Source: Gramella sp. Hel_I_59
GTDB taxonomy: Bacteria; Bacteroidota; Bacteroidia; Flavobacteriales; Flavobacteriaceae
Direction: 5' to 3'
NCBI RefSeq assembly: GCF_006714895.1
Contig: NZ_VFME01000001.1
Location: forward strand, 1,860,001 to 1,924,000
DNA length: 64,000 nucleotides
Each line of letters starts with the position of its first letter. The first letter of the stretch is position 1. Below the pieces are notes generated by a model that saw only the letters and a list, made by a program, of their open reading frames with translations, did not search any database and was not told the DNA's origin. Of this stretch, positions 9,215-18,147 are shown in pieces. The translations under genes were made by a program, and so were the position numbers.

Positions 9215-10144
9215 CTATAGTTTTAATAATCTGTTCAATTCAGGATCATATAGGAAATCGAATTTTCGAACTCCGCCATAAACCTGTTCATTTGAAAGTT
9301 CACGATAGAAGTTCTTTTTTCCATTTAATACCTGAATTCCTTTTTCAGTAAGTTGTATTTTATTTTCGTTTTCAGAATAGAACAGGGAGAGCCTGTCCAG
9401 TTTTCTTTGCATCTGGCTATCGCTATATCCATAATAACCCTGATGCTGTAGAGCATATCCCAGTAGATGATTTCTACTGGTAATCTCTCTTGATTCTATA
9501 AGTTTTAAAATGTTTCTATCAAGCGAATTGATCCCTGTCTTACTATTTGGAAACCTTTCAATATGTGCTCTAATGCAGCTTGATAGATATTCAAAATTGG
9601 ACTTGGTCTTGATTTGTGCTTTTAGTTTTAAAGGATCATCACCACAATAAAGTTCCCAAATCAACAATGCAACTTCAATATCTTCAGAAGTTAATACAAT
9701 GCTGTTCTCATAATGGTTCTTCAATTCTGAAATTGATAGCTGGCATAAGGGTTGAAATTCCTTCTCACCTTTAAGTTTTTTGCTACACACAAGATAAACA
9801 GGCATGTCCATTCTCTTGTTCGCAAGAACCTGAATGGCGGCAAGCATATTAATATGGCAAAAAAGATCATACTCAAACCACAGATAGATCTTGTCATAGT
9901 CATCCATGGCTTTCAGTCTTTCAACTTCAGAAATAAAACGTTCTTCATAATTTTCCGCAGAGATATCGTATGCCTTTAACAGGAATTTCTTGCGCATTTT
10001 GAAGAACTTGTCATTAAGCTTCCTGTTTGTAGGACCTTCACATAAAAGTTCACGCCATATAATCAATTCACCCGGTAAGTTGAGCTCCTGCATTTGTTCG
10101 GCCAAACCATCACCGTTTACTATATGTAAAGTTTTTTCGCTCAT
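9215..10144 (-). CDS. DUF1835-domain protein
   Basis: 309 residues. The N-terminus (LHIVNGDGLAEQMQELNLPG, then the IIWRELLCEGP motif) is the DUF1835 signature, and the YDKIYLWFEYDLFCHINML block belongs to the same domain. The C-terminal half looks like a helical, winged-helix-like region (GIQVLNGKKNFY). The function is unknown; in this genome it sits between a nucleoside phosphorylase and a SUI1-type factor on the same strand. No membrane segments or signal peptide. Confidence 0.75.
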   Translation of the reverse strand: MSEKTLHIVNGDGLAEQMQELNLPGELIIWRELLCEGPTNRKLNDKFFKMRKKFLLKAYDISAENYEERFISEVERLKAMDDYDKIYLWFEYDLFCHINMLAAIQVLANKRMDMPVYLVCSKKLKGEKEFQPLCQLSISELKNHYENSIVLTSEDIEVALLIWELYCGDDPLKLKAQIKTKSNFEYLSSCIRAHIERFPNSKTGINSLDRNILKLIESREITSRNHLLGYALQHQGYYGYSDSQMQRKLDRLSLFYSENENKIQLTEKGIQVLNGKKNFYRELSNEQVYGGVRKFDFLYDPELNRLLKL

Positions 10145-10171
10145 ATTTGAGATATAAAAAACGTGCTGAAA

Positions 10172-10528
10172 TTAACCTCCAACACGTTTAACCTGATATC
10201 CTTGTTTTTGCAGGATCTGCATTATTTTCTCACGGTCGTCACCCTGGATGATTATTTCTCCATCCTTGGTACTACCGCCAACTCCACATTTTTTCTTCAG
10301 TAATTTTCCTAGTTTGACGAGTTCTTCTTCAGAACCCTGGTAATTTTTGATGATAGTCACTGTTTTACCGCCTCTTCCTTTATTACTAAAATGTGCTTCT
10401 AATTGCTGATCCTCCGGAGCGAGTTCTTCTTGGGAATCTCCATTGGCATATGATGTTTCATCAAATTCATCATTGGTCGAAAACACGAAACCTCCCAGAT
10501 CTTCCAGACCTAATTTCTTTTTCGCCAT
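10172..10528 (-). CDS. SUI1/YciH-family translation initiation factor-like protein
   Basis: 118 residues with a disordered acidic N-terminus (residues 1-45) and a C-terminal SUI1 fold: GGKTVTIIKNYQGSEEELVKLGKLLKKKCGVGGSTKDGEI then the IIQGDDREKIMQILQ motif. SUI1/eIF1-like proteins in bacteria (YciH) influence start-codon fidelity and initiator-tRNA selection. Normal length. Three bases separate it from the upstream oxygenase gene, suggesting co-transcription. Confidence 0.92.
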   Translation of the reverse strand: MAKKKLGLEDLGGFVFSTNDEFDETSYANGDSQEELAPEDQQLEAHFSNKGRGGKTVTIIKNYQGSEEELVKLGKLLKKKCGVGGSTKDGEIIIQGDDREKIMQILQKQGYQVKRVGG

Positions 10529-10531
10529 TAT

Positions 10532-11488
10532 CTATTTTTTTAAGAGACCTATCTCCACAAGACGCTGATGCAAAAATTCTCCTGCAGTAATGTCTTCATA
10601 TTGTTTTGGGTTATCTTCATCGATACATTCTTCAAGACAGTCAAGTCTCATATCACTGCGTGGGTGCATAAAGAATGGAATAGAATATCTAGGTTTTCCC
10701 CATTGATCTTTTGGCGGATTCGTAACTCGGTGAATAGTAGAACGAAGTTTGTTATTGGTATGTCTTTCCAGCATATCCCCAACGTTGATCACTAGTTCAT
10801 CTTCCTGCGGAACTGCATCGATCCATTCACCATCTTTCCGAAGAACTTGCAGACCACCCGTAGATGCTCCCATCAAAAGAGTAATTAAATTGATATCTCC
10901 GTGAGCTCCAGCTCTAACAGCTCCCTTTGGCTCTTCAGTAATTGGTGGGTAATGGATTGGTCTTAAAATACTATTTCCATTACTTGCCCAATGGTCAAAA
11001 TAATGCTCTTCCAATCCAATATATATAGCAAGGGCGCGAAGCACGTAAATGCCAGTTTTTTCCAGCATTCTATAGGCTTCCATACCAGTTTCATTAAAAT
11101 CTGGTAATTCTTCTACCTGTACATTTTCAGGATATTCTTCAGAAAGTTTCGCATCTGCTGAAGGTTCCTGTCCAAAATGCCAGAATTCTTTTAAATCTCC
11201 TTCTTTTTTACCTTTCGCATGCTCTTTTCCGAAGGAAATATAACCTCTTTGTCCAGCCAGCCCTTCGATCTCGTAGTTCTTCTTAGTTTCAACAGGTAAG
11301 TCGAAAAAAGATTTTACTTCTTTGTAAAGATTGTCAACCAGACCATCACTCAAAAAGTGATTTTTAAGAGCTACAAAACCTATTTCTTCATATGCCTTAC
11401 CAATCTCGTTAACGAACTTTTCTTTTCTTTTAGGATCTTCCGAAAGAAAATCGGCGAGATCTACACTGGGAATATTATTCATTGCCAT
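10532..11488 (-). CDS. Isopenicillin N synthase-like Fe(II)/2-oxoglutarate-dependent oxygenase
   Basis: 318 residues with a DIOX_N region (IPSVDLADF, EIGFVALKNH) followed by the double-stranded beta-helix core. Iron ligands are His196 and Asp198 (AHGDIN) and His253 (STIHRV); Arg267-Tyr-Ser269 is the R-x-S motif that binds 2-oxoglutarate, favouring a true 2-oxoglutarate oxygenase. The substrate cannot be told. There is no biosynthetic context; it heads the operon running through SUI1 and DUF1835. The start is the first of two nearby ATGs (MAMNN). A TAACTTTG element lies 30 bases upstream. Confidence 0.88.
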   Translation of the reverse strand: MAMNNIPSVDLADFLSEDPKRKEKFVNEIGKAYEEIGFVALKNHFLSDGLVDNLYKEVKSFFDLPVETKKNYEIEGLAGQRGYISFGKEHAKGKKEGDLKEFWHFGQEPSADAKLSEEYPENVQVEELPDFNETGMEAYRMLEKTGIYVLRALAIYIGLEEHYFDHWASNGNSILRPIHYPPITEEPKGAVRAGAHGDINLITLLMGASTGGLQVLRKDGEWIDAVPQEDELVINVGDMLERHTNNKLRSTIHRVTNPPKDQWGKPRYSIPFFMHPRSDMRLDCLEECIDEDNPKQYEDITAGEFLHQRLVEIGLLKK

Positions 11489-11517
11489 ATAGCGCTTTTA
11501 AAATTTTAGGTAACAAA

Positions 11518-11525
11518 CAAAGTTA
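11518..11525 (-). promoter_or_regulatory. Putative -7 promoter element for the oxygenase operon
   Basis: The minus strand reads TAACTTTG, an exact TAnnTTTG match, 30 bases before the oxygenase start. The same octamer at the same distance precedes mutS2, and another copy precedes tamB. No convincing -33 element was found. Confidence 0.45.
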
Positions 11526-11607
11526 AGTAAAATTAAGTAATTCATGGATTTTTAGCATCCATTCAACTTTATAATTTTACTTACATTTATCGAACAAATT
11601 ATAATAT

Positions 11608-13614
11608 ATGTCTTCTGTAGATACTTCACAAAACAGTATACAATACAATTCCAGCAATCACGATACCAAGACTCTTCAGGATCTGTATTCTGCCATTCTA
11701 AAACCCAGAATGATCGAAGAGAAGATGTTGATCTTGTTGCGTCAGGGTAAAATTAGTAAATGGTTTAGTGGAATAGGGCAGGAGGCGATCTCTGTTGGAG
11801 TAACCAAGGCCTTATATAAACATGAGTATATTTTGCCAATGCATCGAAATCTCGGTGTTTTTACAACCCGGGAAATTCCCTTAAAGCGGCTATTCGCTCA
11901 GTGGCAGGGGAAAGCTTCTGGTTTTACAAAGGGTAGAGACAGGAGTTTTCATTTTGGAACACAGGAATTTAATATAGTAGGAATGATCTCTCATCTTGGA
12001 CCACAGCTTGGAGTGGCAGATGGTATTGCACTTGCTAGCAAACTCAAGAAAGAAGGGGATGTTACTGCAGTTTTCACTGGTGAAGGTGGTACCAGCGAAG
12101 GTGATTTTCATGAAGCTTTGAATATAGCCTCGGTTTGGGATCTACCGGTTTTGTTCTGTATCGAAAATAATGGTTACGGACTCTCAACTCCAACTACAGA
12201 ACAGTATAGATGTAAGGATCTTGCAGATCGCGGTGCTGGCTACGGGATGGAGGCGCATATCATTGATGGTAACAATATTCTCGAAGTTTATGAGAAAATC
12301 TCTGAAATAGCTGAAAGTATGCGGAAAGAACCCAGGCCGGTTCTTGTGGAATTTAAGACTTTTAGAATGAGAGGACATGAGGAAGCCAGTGGTACCAAAT
12401 ATGTTCCGCAGGAATTAATGGATGAGTGGCAGGCAAAGGATCCTGTGCTCAATTTTGAAAATTATCTCCTGGAACAGAAAATCATATTTCAAGATCAGAT
12501 TTCTGAAATAAAAGAAAAAATATTACAGGAGATCAACGAACATCTTGAGATTGCCAATTCTGAAGCAATTATTTCCGCAGATCTGGAAGCTGAATTGAAT
12601 GATGTGTATGCTGATTATAAATTTGAAAATGTTCAGCCTGCATCTACAACTTCAGAATTAAGATTTATAGATGCTATAGCTGCCTCCGTTTCAGAATCTA
12701 TGGAACGTCATCCCAATCTTGTGCTTATGGGTCAGGATATTGCAGATTACGGTGGTGTTTTTAAAATTACCGATGGTTTACTTGCTAATTATGGTAAGGA
12801 AAGAATTCGCAATACGCCAATATGTGAGTCGGCAATAGTCGGCACTGCCATGGGGCTATCCATTAAGGGCATGAAAGCTATGGTTGAAATGCAATTCAGT
12901 GATTTTGTAAGTTCAGGATTCAATCCAATCGTGAACTACCTGGCAAAGGTCAATTATCGATGGAATCAGAATGCCGATGTGGTCATTAGAATGCCTTGTG
13001 GGGGTAGTGTAGGTGCAGGACCATTCCATAGCCAGACCAACGAAGCCTGGTTTACAAAAATTCCAGGGTTAAAAGTTATATACCCTGCTTTTCCGGCAGA
13101 TGCGAAAGGTTTGTTGAATACCGCCTTTAATGATCCTAATCCCGTGTTATATTTCGAGCACAAAGCGCTGTATCGAAGTATCAGGCAGGAAGTTCCAGAA
13201 GGATATTACACTACAGAGTTCGGAAAAGCATCGTTAATAAGAGAAGGCAGTGATGTTACAATAATCACTTATGGTGCTGGTGTGCATTGGGCCATGGAAA
13301 TTCTGGATGAGTTGAAAATAGATTCTGCAGATCTTCTGGATCTTCGAAGTTTACAACCGCTAGACCAGGAAGCAACTTGTAAATCTGTCACGAAAACAGG
13401 AAAGGCGATCGTGCTAACTGAAGATTCACTTACAGGTAGTTTTGCTTCAGAAATTGCCGCGATGATCTCTGAAGATTGTTTTGAGAGTCTTGACGCTCCG
13501 GTATTTAGAGTGGGTGCTCTGGAAACACCTATACCATTTGCAAAAGAGCTGGAAAACCAGTATTTGCCAAAGGATCGCTTTAAATTAAGATTGCAGGAAT
13601 TATTGAATTATTAG
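11608..13614 (+). CDS. Fused alpha/beta E1 of branched-chain 2-oxoacid (or pyruvate) dehydrogenase
   Basis: 668 residues joining the two E1 subunits. The first half is the alpha subunit with the thiamine-diphosphate motif GEGGTSEGDFHEALNIA...NNGYG; the second half, from about residue 345 (SELRFIDAIAASVSESM), is the beta subunit with MGQDIADYGGVFK and a transketolase C-terminal domain. This fused form is usual in Flavobacteriia. E1 decarboxylates a 2-oxoacid and passes the acyl group to lipoyl-E2, supplying acyl-CoA for branched-chain fatty acids. Substrate assignment is by resemblance. No E2 or E3 is adjacent. Confidence 0.9.
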   Translation: MSSVDTSQNSIQYNSSNHDTKTLQDLYSAILKPRMIEEKMLILLRQGKISKWFSGIGQEAISVGVTKALYKHEYILPMHRNLGVFTTREIPLKRLFAQWQGKASGFTKGRDRSFHFGTQEFNIVGMISHLGPQLGVADGIALASKLKKEGDVTAVFTGEGGTSEGDFHEALNIASVWDLPVLFCIENNGYGLSTPTTEQYRCKDLADRGAGYGMEAHIIDGNNILEVYEKISEIAESMRKEPRPVLVEFKTFRMRGHEEASGTKYVPQELMDEWQAKDPVLNFENYLLEQKIIFQDQISEIKEKILQEINEHLEIANSEAIISADLEAELNDVYADYKFENVQPASTTSELRFIDAIAASVSESMERHPNLVLMGQDIADYGGVFKITDGLLANYGKERIRNTPICESAIVGTAMGLSIKGMKAMVEMQFSDFVSSGFNPIVNYLAKVNYRWNQNADVVIRMPCGGSVGAGPFHSQTNEAWFTKIPGLKVIYPAFPADAKGLLNTAFNDPNPVLYFEHKALYRSIRQEVPEGYYTTEFGKASLIREGSDVTIITYGAGVHWAMEILDELKIDSADLLDLRSLQPLDQEATCKSVTKTGKAIVLTEDSLTGSFASEIAAMISEDCFESLDAPVFRVGALETPIPFAKELENQYLPKDRFKLRLQELLNY

Positions 13615-13684
13615 CAAGCTTTTATCATTAATTTGAGATAATTAAGATTAGTTAACACATTCTCTGTTAAATAATTAATAATCT

Positions 13685-13716
13685 TTTGTTGACGCCTTAC
13701 TACTACTGTAATTTAG
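13685..13716 (+). promoter_or_regulatory. Putative promoter of the DUF1328 gene
   Basis: TTTG at 13685-13688 and TAATTTAG at 13709-13716 are spaced by 20 bases, close to the Bacteroidota pattern TTTG-N19/20-TAnnTTTG (one mismatch in the -7 box). The ATG follows at 13745. Confidence 0.5.
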
Positions 13717-13744
13717 ATTCAACTAATCAATAAATCTATACATT

Positions 13745-13906
13745 ATGGTACGTTTAATCGTCATTTTTCTGATTATTGCAATCGTTGCCGCAATCTTCGG
13801 TTTTGGAGGAATTGCAGACGGTGCAGCAGATATCGCGAAGATCATTTTTTATATCTTCCTTGTACTACTGGTAATCTCATTACTAAGTCGTTTATTCAGA
13901 AGATAA
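13745..13906 (+). CDS. DUF1328 small membrane protein
   Basis: A 53-residue protein. Two hydrophobic segments (about residues 3-19 and 33-48) flank the [15 protein letters not shown] turn, which is the DUF1328 (YtjA) signature, and it ends in basic SRLFRR. The ATG is the first in frame. Function unknown; homologues are often stress-induced inner-membrane peptides. It has its own promoter-like sequence upstream and a strong terminator hairpin downstream, so it is probably transcribed alone and abundantly. Confidence 0.88.
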   Translation: MVRLIVIFLIIAIVAAIFGFGGIADGAADIAKIIFYIFLVLLVISLLSRLFRR

Positions 13907-13923
13907 TCGAACAATAACATTAT

Positions 13924-13967
13924 AAATCCAATGTGCTTCGGAACAATCCTTGTCACATTGGATTTTT
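13924..13967 (+). terminator. Terminator of the DUF1328 gene
   Basis: A 12-bp perfect stem (AAATCCAATGTG at 13924-13935 with CACATTGGATTT at 13954-13965) ends in a T-run. The 18-base loop starts CTTCGG. It begins 17 bases after the DUF1328 stop. Confidence 0.75.
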
Positions 13968-13987
13968 ACTTTTAAATCAAATCCTAC

Positions 13988-14470
13988 ATGAAAAAGATAT
14001 TTATTTTACTTGCAACAATTGGACTACTTGCTTCCTGTGGAGGAACGAGTAAAGTTGCCAAAGAGGCTAGAAAGAGCTTTGATGGTCAGTGGACACTAAC
14101 TAGTGTAACCTACCCAAATAATCCTGGTCAGTTTAACGTGACTCTTTTCAACGAAGCTCAGGCATCATGTTTTGAGAATAGCAACTGGGATTTCGTATCC
14201 AACAATAACCGTGGAACATATACAGTTTCGGGAACAGGTTGTGATGGAGAAACGAACCAGTTCATCTGGTCTATCGATGAAGAGAATACCCCTCAGGGTA
14301 TCTATGATTTTCTTCTGAAGCCTACAAATGAAGATTACAAATCTACAACAGGAAATGAAGGATTCAGATTGAACTTGCAGAGTTTAACTGATACTAACAT
14401 GACCTGGTCACAAACCGTTAGTCTTGATGGCTCACCGTTTACAATTAAAATGAATTTTACTAAACTATAA
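13988..14470 (+). CDS. Lipocalin-like lipoprotein
   Basis: 160 residues. The N-terminus is a lipoprotein signal peptide with lipobox LLAS-C at Cys17. The mature part begins with FDGQWTLTSVTYP and goes on to GTYTVSGTGCDGETNQFIW and FTIKMNFTKL, the pattern of small lipocalin-like domains of Bacteroidota (G-x-W near the first strand). Probably anchored in a membrane facing the periplasm; ligand unknown. It lies 14 bases before the OmpA lipoprotein and is likely co-transcribed with it. Confidence 0.75.
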   Translation: MKKIFILLATIGLLASCGGTSKVAKEARKSFDGQWTLTSVTYPNNPGQFNVTLFNEAQASCFENSNWDFVSNNNRGTYTVSGTGCDGETNQFIWSIDEENTPQGIYDFLLKPTNEDYKSTTGNEGFRLNLQSLTDTNMTWSQTVSLDGSPFTIKMNFTKL

Positions 14471-14484
14471 TTATACATAAAGCT

Positions 14485-15189
14485 ATGAAAACAGTAATTA
14501 ATAGAATGTTCGTAATACTTTTCGCATCCACACTTTTATTTGGATGTGATGCAGTACAGAACGCAAATAATAAACAAAAAGGTGCTGTGATAGGTACTGC
14601 AGGTGGAGCCGTAATTGGTGGAGTTATAGGAAATAACACCGGAGATGGTAACTCTGCTCTTGGATCTATCATTGGTGGTGTTGTAGGTGGAGCTGCCGGA
14701 GCCATTATTGGTAACAGAATGGATGAGCAAGCTAAGAAGATCGAGAATGAGATTCCTGGAGCTGAAGTTGAAAGAGTTGGTGAAGGGATCAACGTTACTT
14801 TTGATGAGAATAGTGGAGTATATTTTGATACCGAGAAATATACAATTAATGCGAAATCTCAGGAAGCTTTAAATAAACTTGCTGGTATTTTTAAAGAATA
14901 CCCTCAAACAAACGTTCTTGTTGAAGGTCATACTGATAATACAGGTAGTGACAGTTATAACCTTACGCTATCAAAAAACAGAGCACAGGCAGTAACTGGA
15001 TACCTTGTAGACAACGGAATTGAAAAAGGAAGATTTACTACCAAATGGTATGGTGAAACTCAACCAAAGTATGACAATTCTACTGCTGATGGAAGAGCAA
15101 AGAACAGAAGAGTAGAACTTGCTATTGTTGCTAATGACGAATTAAAGGAAGAGGCTAAAGAACAGGCTGAGCAGCAGGATGGCAACTAA
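14485..15189 (+). CDS. OmpA-family lipoprotein with glycine zipper
   Basis: 234 residues. Lipobox LLFG-C at about residue 21, then a glycine-zipper segment (GAVIGTAGGAVIGGVIGN and a second similar block to about residue 80) and a C-terminal OmpA peptidoglycan-binding domain (about 105-220) with VEGHTDNTGSDSYNLTLSKNRAQAV and RAKNRRVELAI. It is expected to tether the outer membrane to peptidoglycan. The C-terminal tail is rich in Glu and Gln. A Rho-independent terminator follows. Confidence 0.92.
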   Translation: MKTVINRMFVILFASTLLFGCDAVQNANNKQKGAVIGTAGGAVIGGVIGNNTGDGNSALGSIIGGVVGGAAGAIIGNRMDEQAKKIENEIPGAEVERVGEGINVTFDENSGVYFDTEKYTINAKSQEALNKLAGIFKEYPQTNVLVEGHTDNTGSDSYNLTLSKNRAQAVTGYLVDNGIEKGRFTTKWYGETQPKYDNSTADGRAKNRRVELAIVANDELKEEAKEQAEQQDGN

Positions 15190-15216
15190 GAATATAATTT
15201 AAATTATTTCTGAAAG

Positions 15217-15242
15217 ATCCCGGTTTATACCGGGATTTTTTG
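15217..15242 (+). terminator. Rho-independent terminator after the OmpA lipoprotein
   Basis: An 8-bp perfect stem, ATCCCGGT with ACCGGGAT around a TTAT loop, followed by a run of T. It lies only 24 bases before the first gene of the type III PKS operon. Confidence 0.85.
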
Positions 15243-15265
15243 TGATTAATAAGTACATTCAAAGA

Positions 15266-16390
15266 ATGAATTCAAGAGATGTTATTATGCTGGGAGGAGG
15301 AATTGCGGGTCTTGTTGCGGGTATACATCTTGCAAATTCTGGCGTTAATGTCTGTCTAATTGAGAAAGACTCGTATCCAAGACATAGGGTCTGTGGAGAA
15401 TACTTGTCTAATGAAGTAAAACCGTATTTGGAATTTCTTGGACTTGATCTTGAGGATATTAGAGCTCCACAACTTTCCAGGATGCAATTTAGCACACAGA
15501 AGGGTCATGCGCTTGAATGCGAGCTAGACCTTGGAGGAATAGGTATTAGCAGGTACACTTTAGATCATCTATTGTTTAAAGAATTTTTAGAAGCGGGAGG
15601 TGAAATTATGCAGACTACTGCTGAAAATTGTGAATTTCAGGATGATATTTTTATTATTCATTGCAAGGATGGGGAATCTTTTGAAGCAAATTTTGTACTC
15701 GGGGCATATGGCAAAAGATCCAATCTTGACAAGAGTCTTAAGCGATCCTTTATAAATAAAAGATCTGCTTGGATGGGTGTTAAGGCACATTACGAGAATC
15801 AGGATTTTCCTGATGATATGGTAGCATTACATAACTTTCAAGGTGGATATTGCGGACTATCAAAAACCGATCTTGATACTGTGAATGTCTGTTATCTGGC
15901 GACTTATGAATCATTCCAGAAACATGGTAATATTAAAACATATGAGAACAAGGTTCTTAGCCGCAATCCGTATTTAAAGGATTTTTTTCAAAATTCAACA
16001 ATGGTCTTCGAAAACCCTCTGAGTATTGCACAAATTTCATTTGAAAATAAGGAATTGGTCGAGGATCATATTATTATGATCGGGGACGCTGCAGGTTTAA
16101 TTCATCCATTATCTGGTAATGGTATGGCGATGGCCATACGTAGCGCTAAGCTGGCTTCGGAAGCATTATTAGAGTTCAAGCTAGATCCTAAGGACCGGGA
16201 AAGGATAGAATCAAAATACGCTAATTCCTGGAAGAATAATTTTAGAACAAGAATGAATACAGGCAGGGTACTTCAGAAGGTATTAATGCACGAGAAGCTG
16301 AGCAATTTCTCTCAAAGTTTTGTACAGAAAGTACCCGGATTACTTCCGAAGATCATTAAACTAACGCACGGAAAAGAAATGCATGTCTGA
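15266..16390 (+). CDS. FAD-dependent oxidoreductase of the PKS operon (geranylgeranyl reductase-like)
   Basis: 374 residues from the ATG at 15266; a GTG at 15242 in the same frame would put the start in the T-run of the terminator and is unlikely. The Rossmann motif GGGIAG begins about residue 10; RVCGEYLSNE and GDAAGLIHPLSGNGMAMA are typical of the geranylgeranyl-reductase/PHBH flavoprotein family. These enzymes hydroxylate aromatics or reduce or oxidise lipid double bonds. Next to a methyltransferase and a type III PKS it parallels the flavoprotein hydroxylase in the Streptomyces srs operon, which converts alkylresorcinols to quinones; that role is inference. It overlaps the next gene by 8 bases. 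Confidence 0.85.
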   Translation: MNSRDVIMLGGGIAGLVAGIHLANSGVNVCLIEKDSYPRHRVCGEYLSNEVKPYLEFLGLDLEDIRAPQLSRMQFSTQKGHALECELDLGGIGISRYTLDHLLFKEFLEAGGEIMQTTAENCEFQDDIFIIHCKDGESFEANFVLGAYGKRSNLDKSLKRSFINKRSAWMGVKAHYENQDFPDDMVALHNFQGGYCGLSKTDLDTVNVCYLATYESFQKHGNIKTYENKVLSRNPYLKDFFQNSTMVFENPLSIAQISFENKELVEDHIIMIGDAAGLIHPLSGNGMAMAIRSAKLASEALLEFKLDPKDRERIESKYANSWKNNFRTRMNTGRVLQKVLMHEKLSNFSQSFVQKVPGLLPKIIKLTHGKEMHV

Positions 16391-17090
16391 AATAGATACA
16401 ACAAAAAGATCTCTTGAGCCGGAGATCATGGATGATTTTGACTTTAGAGGTGAAGAATTAAGAATCACTCTGGAGGATCTGGAAAAGGTCAATTCCTTGC
16501 TGGGAGGGAATCAAATTAGTATAGATGGTCTGAAGCAATTGGATCTTGATCGAAATTCAGAAATCTCAATCGTAGACGTAGGTTGTGGTAATGGAGCGAT
16601 GTTACGGAAAATAGCAGACTGGGGGAGAAAAGAGAAGTTAAAACTAAAACTGACAGGTGTAGATGCGAATGCATATGCCATCGATATCGCACAGGTTTTA
16701 TCCAAAGATTATCCTGAATTAGACTTTGTAACTCAGAATATCTTTAGCTCAGAATTTCGCAGTTCAAAATTTGACGTGGTGATGTGTACGCTAACATTGC
16801 ATCATTTCAAGGATTCCCAGATCCCGGAAATTTTGCATCAATTCTACGATCAGTCTAATATAGCAGTGATCATCAATGACCTCCAACGTTCAGCATTAGC
16901 TTACAGATTGTTTAAAATGTTCTGTGCGGTATTTGTGAAAAATGAAATTGCCAGAAAAGATGGTCTTATCTCAATATTACGGGGTTTTAAGGAACATGAT
17001 ATTAATAAATATATGAATACCATTAAAGTTGATACCTACTCGATCCAGTGGAAATGGGCTTTCAGATATTTATGGATCATAAATAAATAA
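16383..17090 (+). CDS. SAM-dependent methyltransferase of the PKS operon
   Basis: 235-residue class I methyltransferase. Motif I is VDVGCGNGAMLRKIA (about residues 60-74), motif II LTGVDANAYAIDIA, and post-motifs include FDVVMCTLTLHHF. In the type III PKS operon it most likely O- or C-methylates the phenolic or pyrone product, as SrsB does in Streptomyces; the acceptor is inferred. Its start overlaps the flavoprotein gene by 8 bases and only 4 bases separate it from the PKS gene, so the three are translated from one message. Confidence 0.87.
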   Translation: MSEIDTTKRSLEPEIMDDFDFRGEELRITLEDLEKVNSLLGGNQISIDGLKQLDLDRNSEISIVDVGCGNGAMLRKIADWGRKEKLKLKLTGVDANAYAIDIAQVLSKDYPELDFVTQNIFSSEFRSSKFDVVMCTLTLHHFKDSQIPEILHQFYDQSNIAVIINDLQRSALAYRLFKMFCAVFVKNEIARKDGLISILRGFKEHDINKYMNTIKVDTYSIQWKWAFRYLWIINK

Positions 17091-17094
17091 AAGA

Positions 17095-18147
17095 ATGAGT
17101 GTACATATAGTAAACGTTGAAAAGCAATTACCGGAATATTTTCGGGAAACCAGGGATATCATTCCCCTGGTGGAAAATTGGCTTGGTGACCAGGATAACA
17201 GATTCCGTAGAAAGATTGTCAAGATTTTTGAAGGTGCAGCAGTAGACCGGCGCTATTCGATCATGGATCCTGAGGAAGTCTTTACTGCAACTTCATTCGA
17301 GGATAAGAATAATATTTATGTTAGAGAGATCAAGAAGCTGGGTAGCCAGGTTTTGAAAAAGTCGCTGGCTGCTGCAAACTGGGACGCTAAAAGTATCGAT
17401 TATATTATAACCGTAAGTTGTACCGGCATCATGATCCCTTCCCTCGATGCTTATTTGATCAATGAATTAAAATTGAAACAGGATATTACTCGTTTGCCAG
17501 TTACCGAAATGGGATGTGCTGCAGGTATCTCCGGAATGATATATGCTTACAATTTTTTGAAGTCGAATCCCGGAAAACGTGCCGCTGTGATTGCTGTTGA
17601 AAGTCCAACAGCTACTTTTCAACTGACAGATTTAAGTATGGCGAATATGGTAAGTGCCGCAATTTTCGGGGATGGAGCAGCTTGTGTATTACTTTCTTCT
17701 GAAGAAGGTCTTGATAGCCCAAAGATTATTGGAGAAGAAATGTACCATTTTTATGATGCGACTCAAATGATGGGCTTTGATCTCAAGAATGAAGGTCTGC
17801 AAATGATTCTTGATCCGGCAGTACCTGAAACTATCTCTCAGCATTTCCCGAAAATCGTTCATCCTTTTCTCGAAAAAAATGGGTCTTCTATAGAAAAAGT
17901 AGATCATTTAATATTTCATCCTGGTGGGAAAAAAATTGTGCAGACTGTTTCTGAACTTTTTGGTAACTTAGGTAAGAATATTGACGATACTCGTGAAGTG
18001 TTGAAATTATTCGGAAATATGAGCAGCGCCACAGTGCTTTATGTTCTGGAAAGGTTTCTGGATAAAGATATTGCTAAGGGCGAACAGGGTTTGATGTTAA
18101 GTTTTGGACCTGGTTTTTCTGCTCAACGAATTTTGATAGAATGGTAA
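17095..18147 (+). CDS. Type III polyketide synthase (chalcone/stilbene synthase family)
   Basis: 350 residues, the normal size of a type III PKS. The catalytic triad is complete: Cys141 in TEMGCAAG, His275 in LIFHPGG and Asn308 in LFGNMSSAT; the C-terminal LSFGPGFSAQ is the family signature. Type III PKSs extend an acyl starter with malonyl-CoA and cyclise it without an ACP of their own. Neighbouring genes for a synthase, dehydratase, enoyl reductase and ACP suggest that the starter is a purpose-made fatty acyl chain, giving an alkylresorcinol, alkylpyrone or acylphloroglucinol. The product is inference. It overlaps the reductase gene by 7 bases. Confidence 0.95.
   Translation: MSVHIVNVEKQLPEYFRETRDIIPLVENWLGDQDNRFRRKIVKIFEGAAVDRRYSIMDPEEVFTATSFEDKNNIYVREIKKLGSQVLKKSLAAANWDAKSIDYIITVSCTGIMIPSLDAYLINELKLKQDITRLPVTEMGCAAGISGMIYAYNFLKSNPGKRAAVIAVESPTATFQLTDLSMANMVSAAIFGDGAACVLLSSEEGLDSPKIIGEEMYHFYDATQMMGFDLKNEGLQMILDPAVPETISQHFPKIVHPFLEKNGSSIEKVDHLIFHPGGKKIVQTVSELFGNLGKNIDDTREVLKLFGNMSSATVLYVLERFLDKDIAKGEQGLMLSFGPGFSAQRILIEW

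Noticed and set aside
15242..15265. GTG start of the flavoprotein gene at 15242
   Set aside because: It lies at the T-run of the terminator, and the ATG at 15266 directly precedes the FAD-binding fold.
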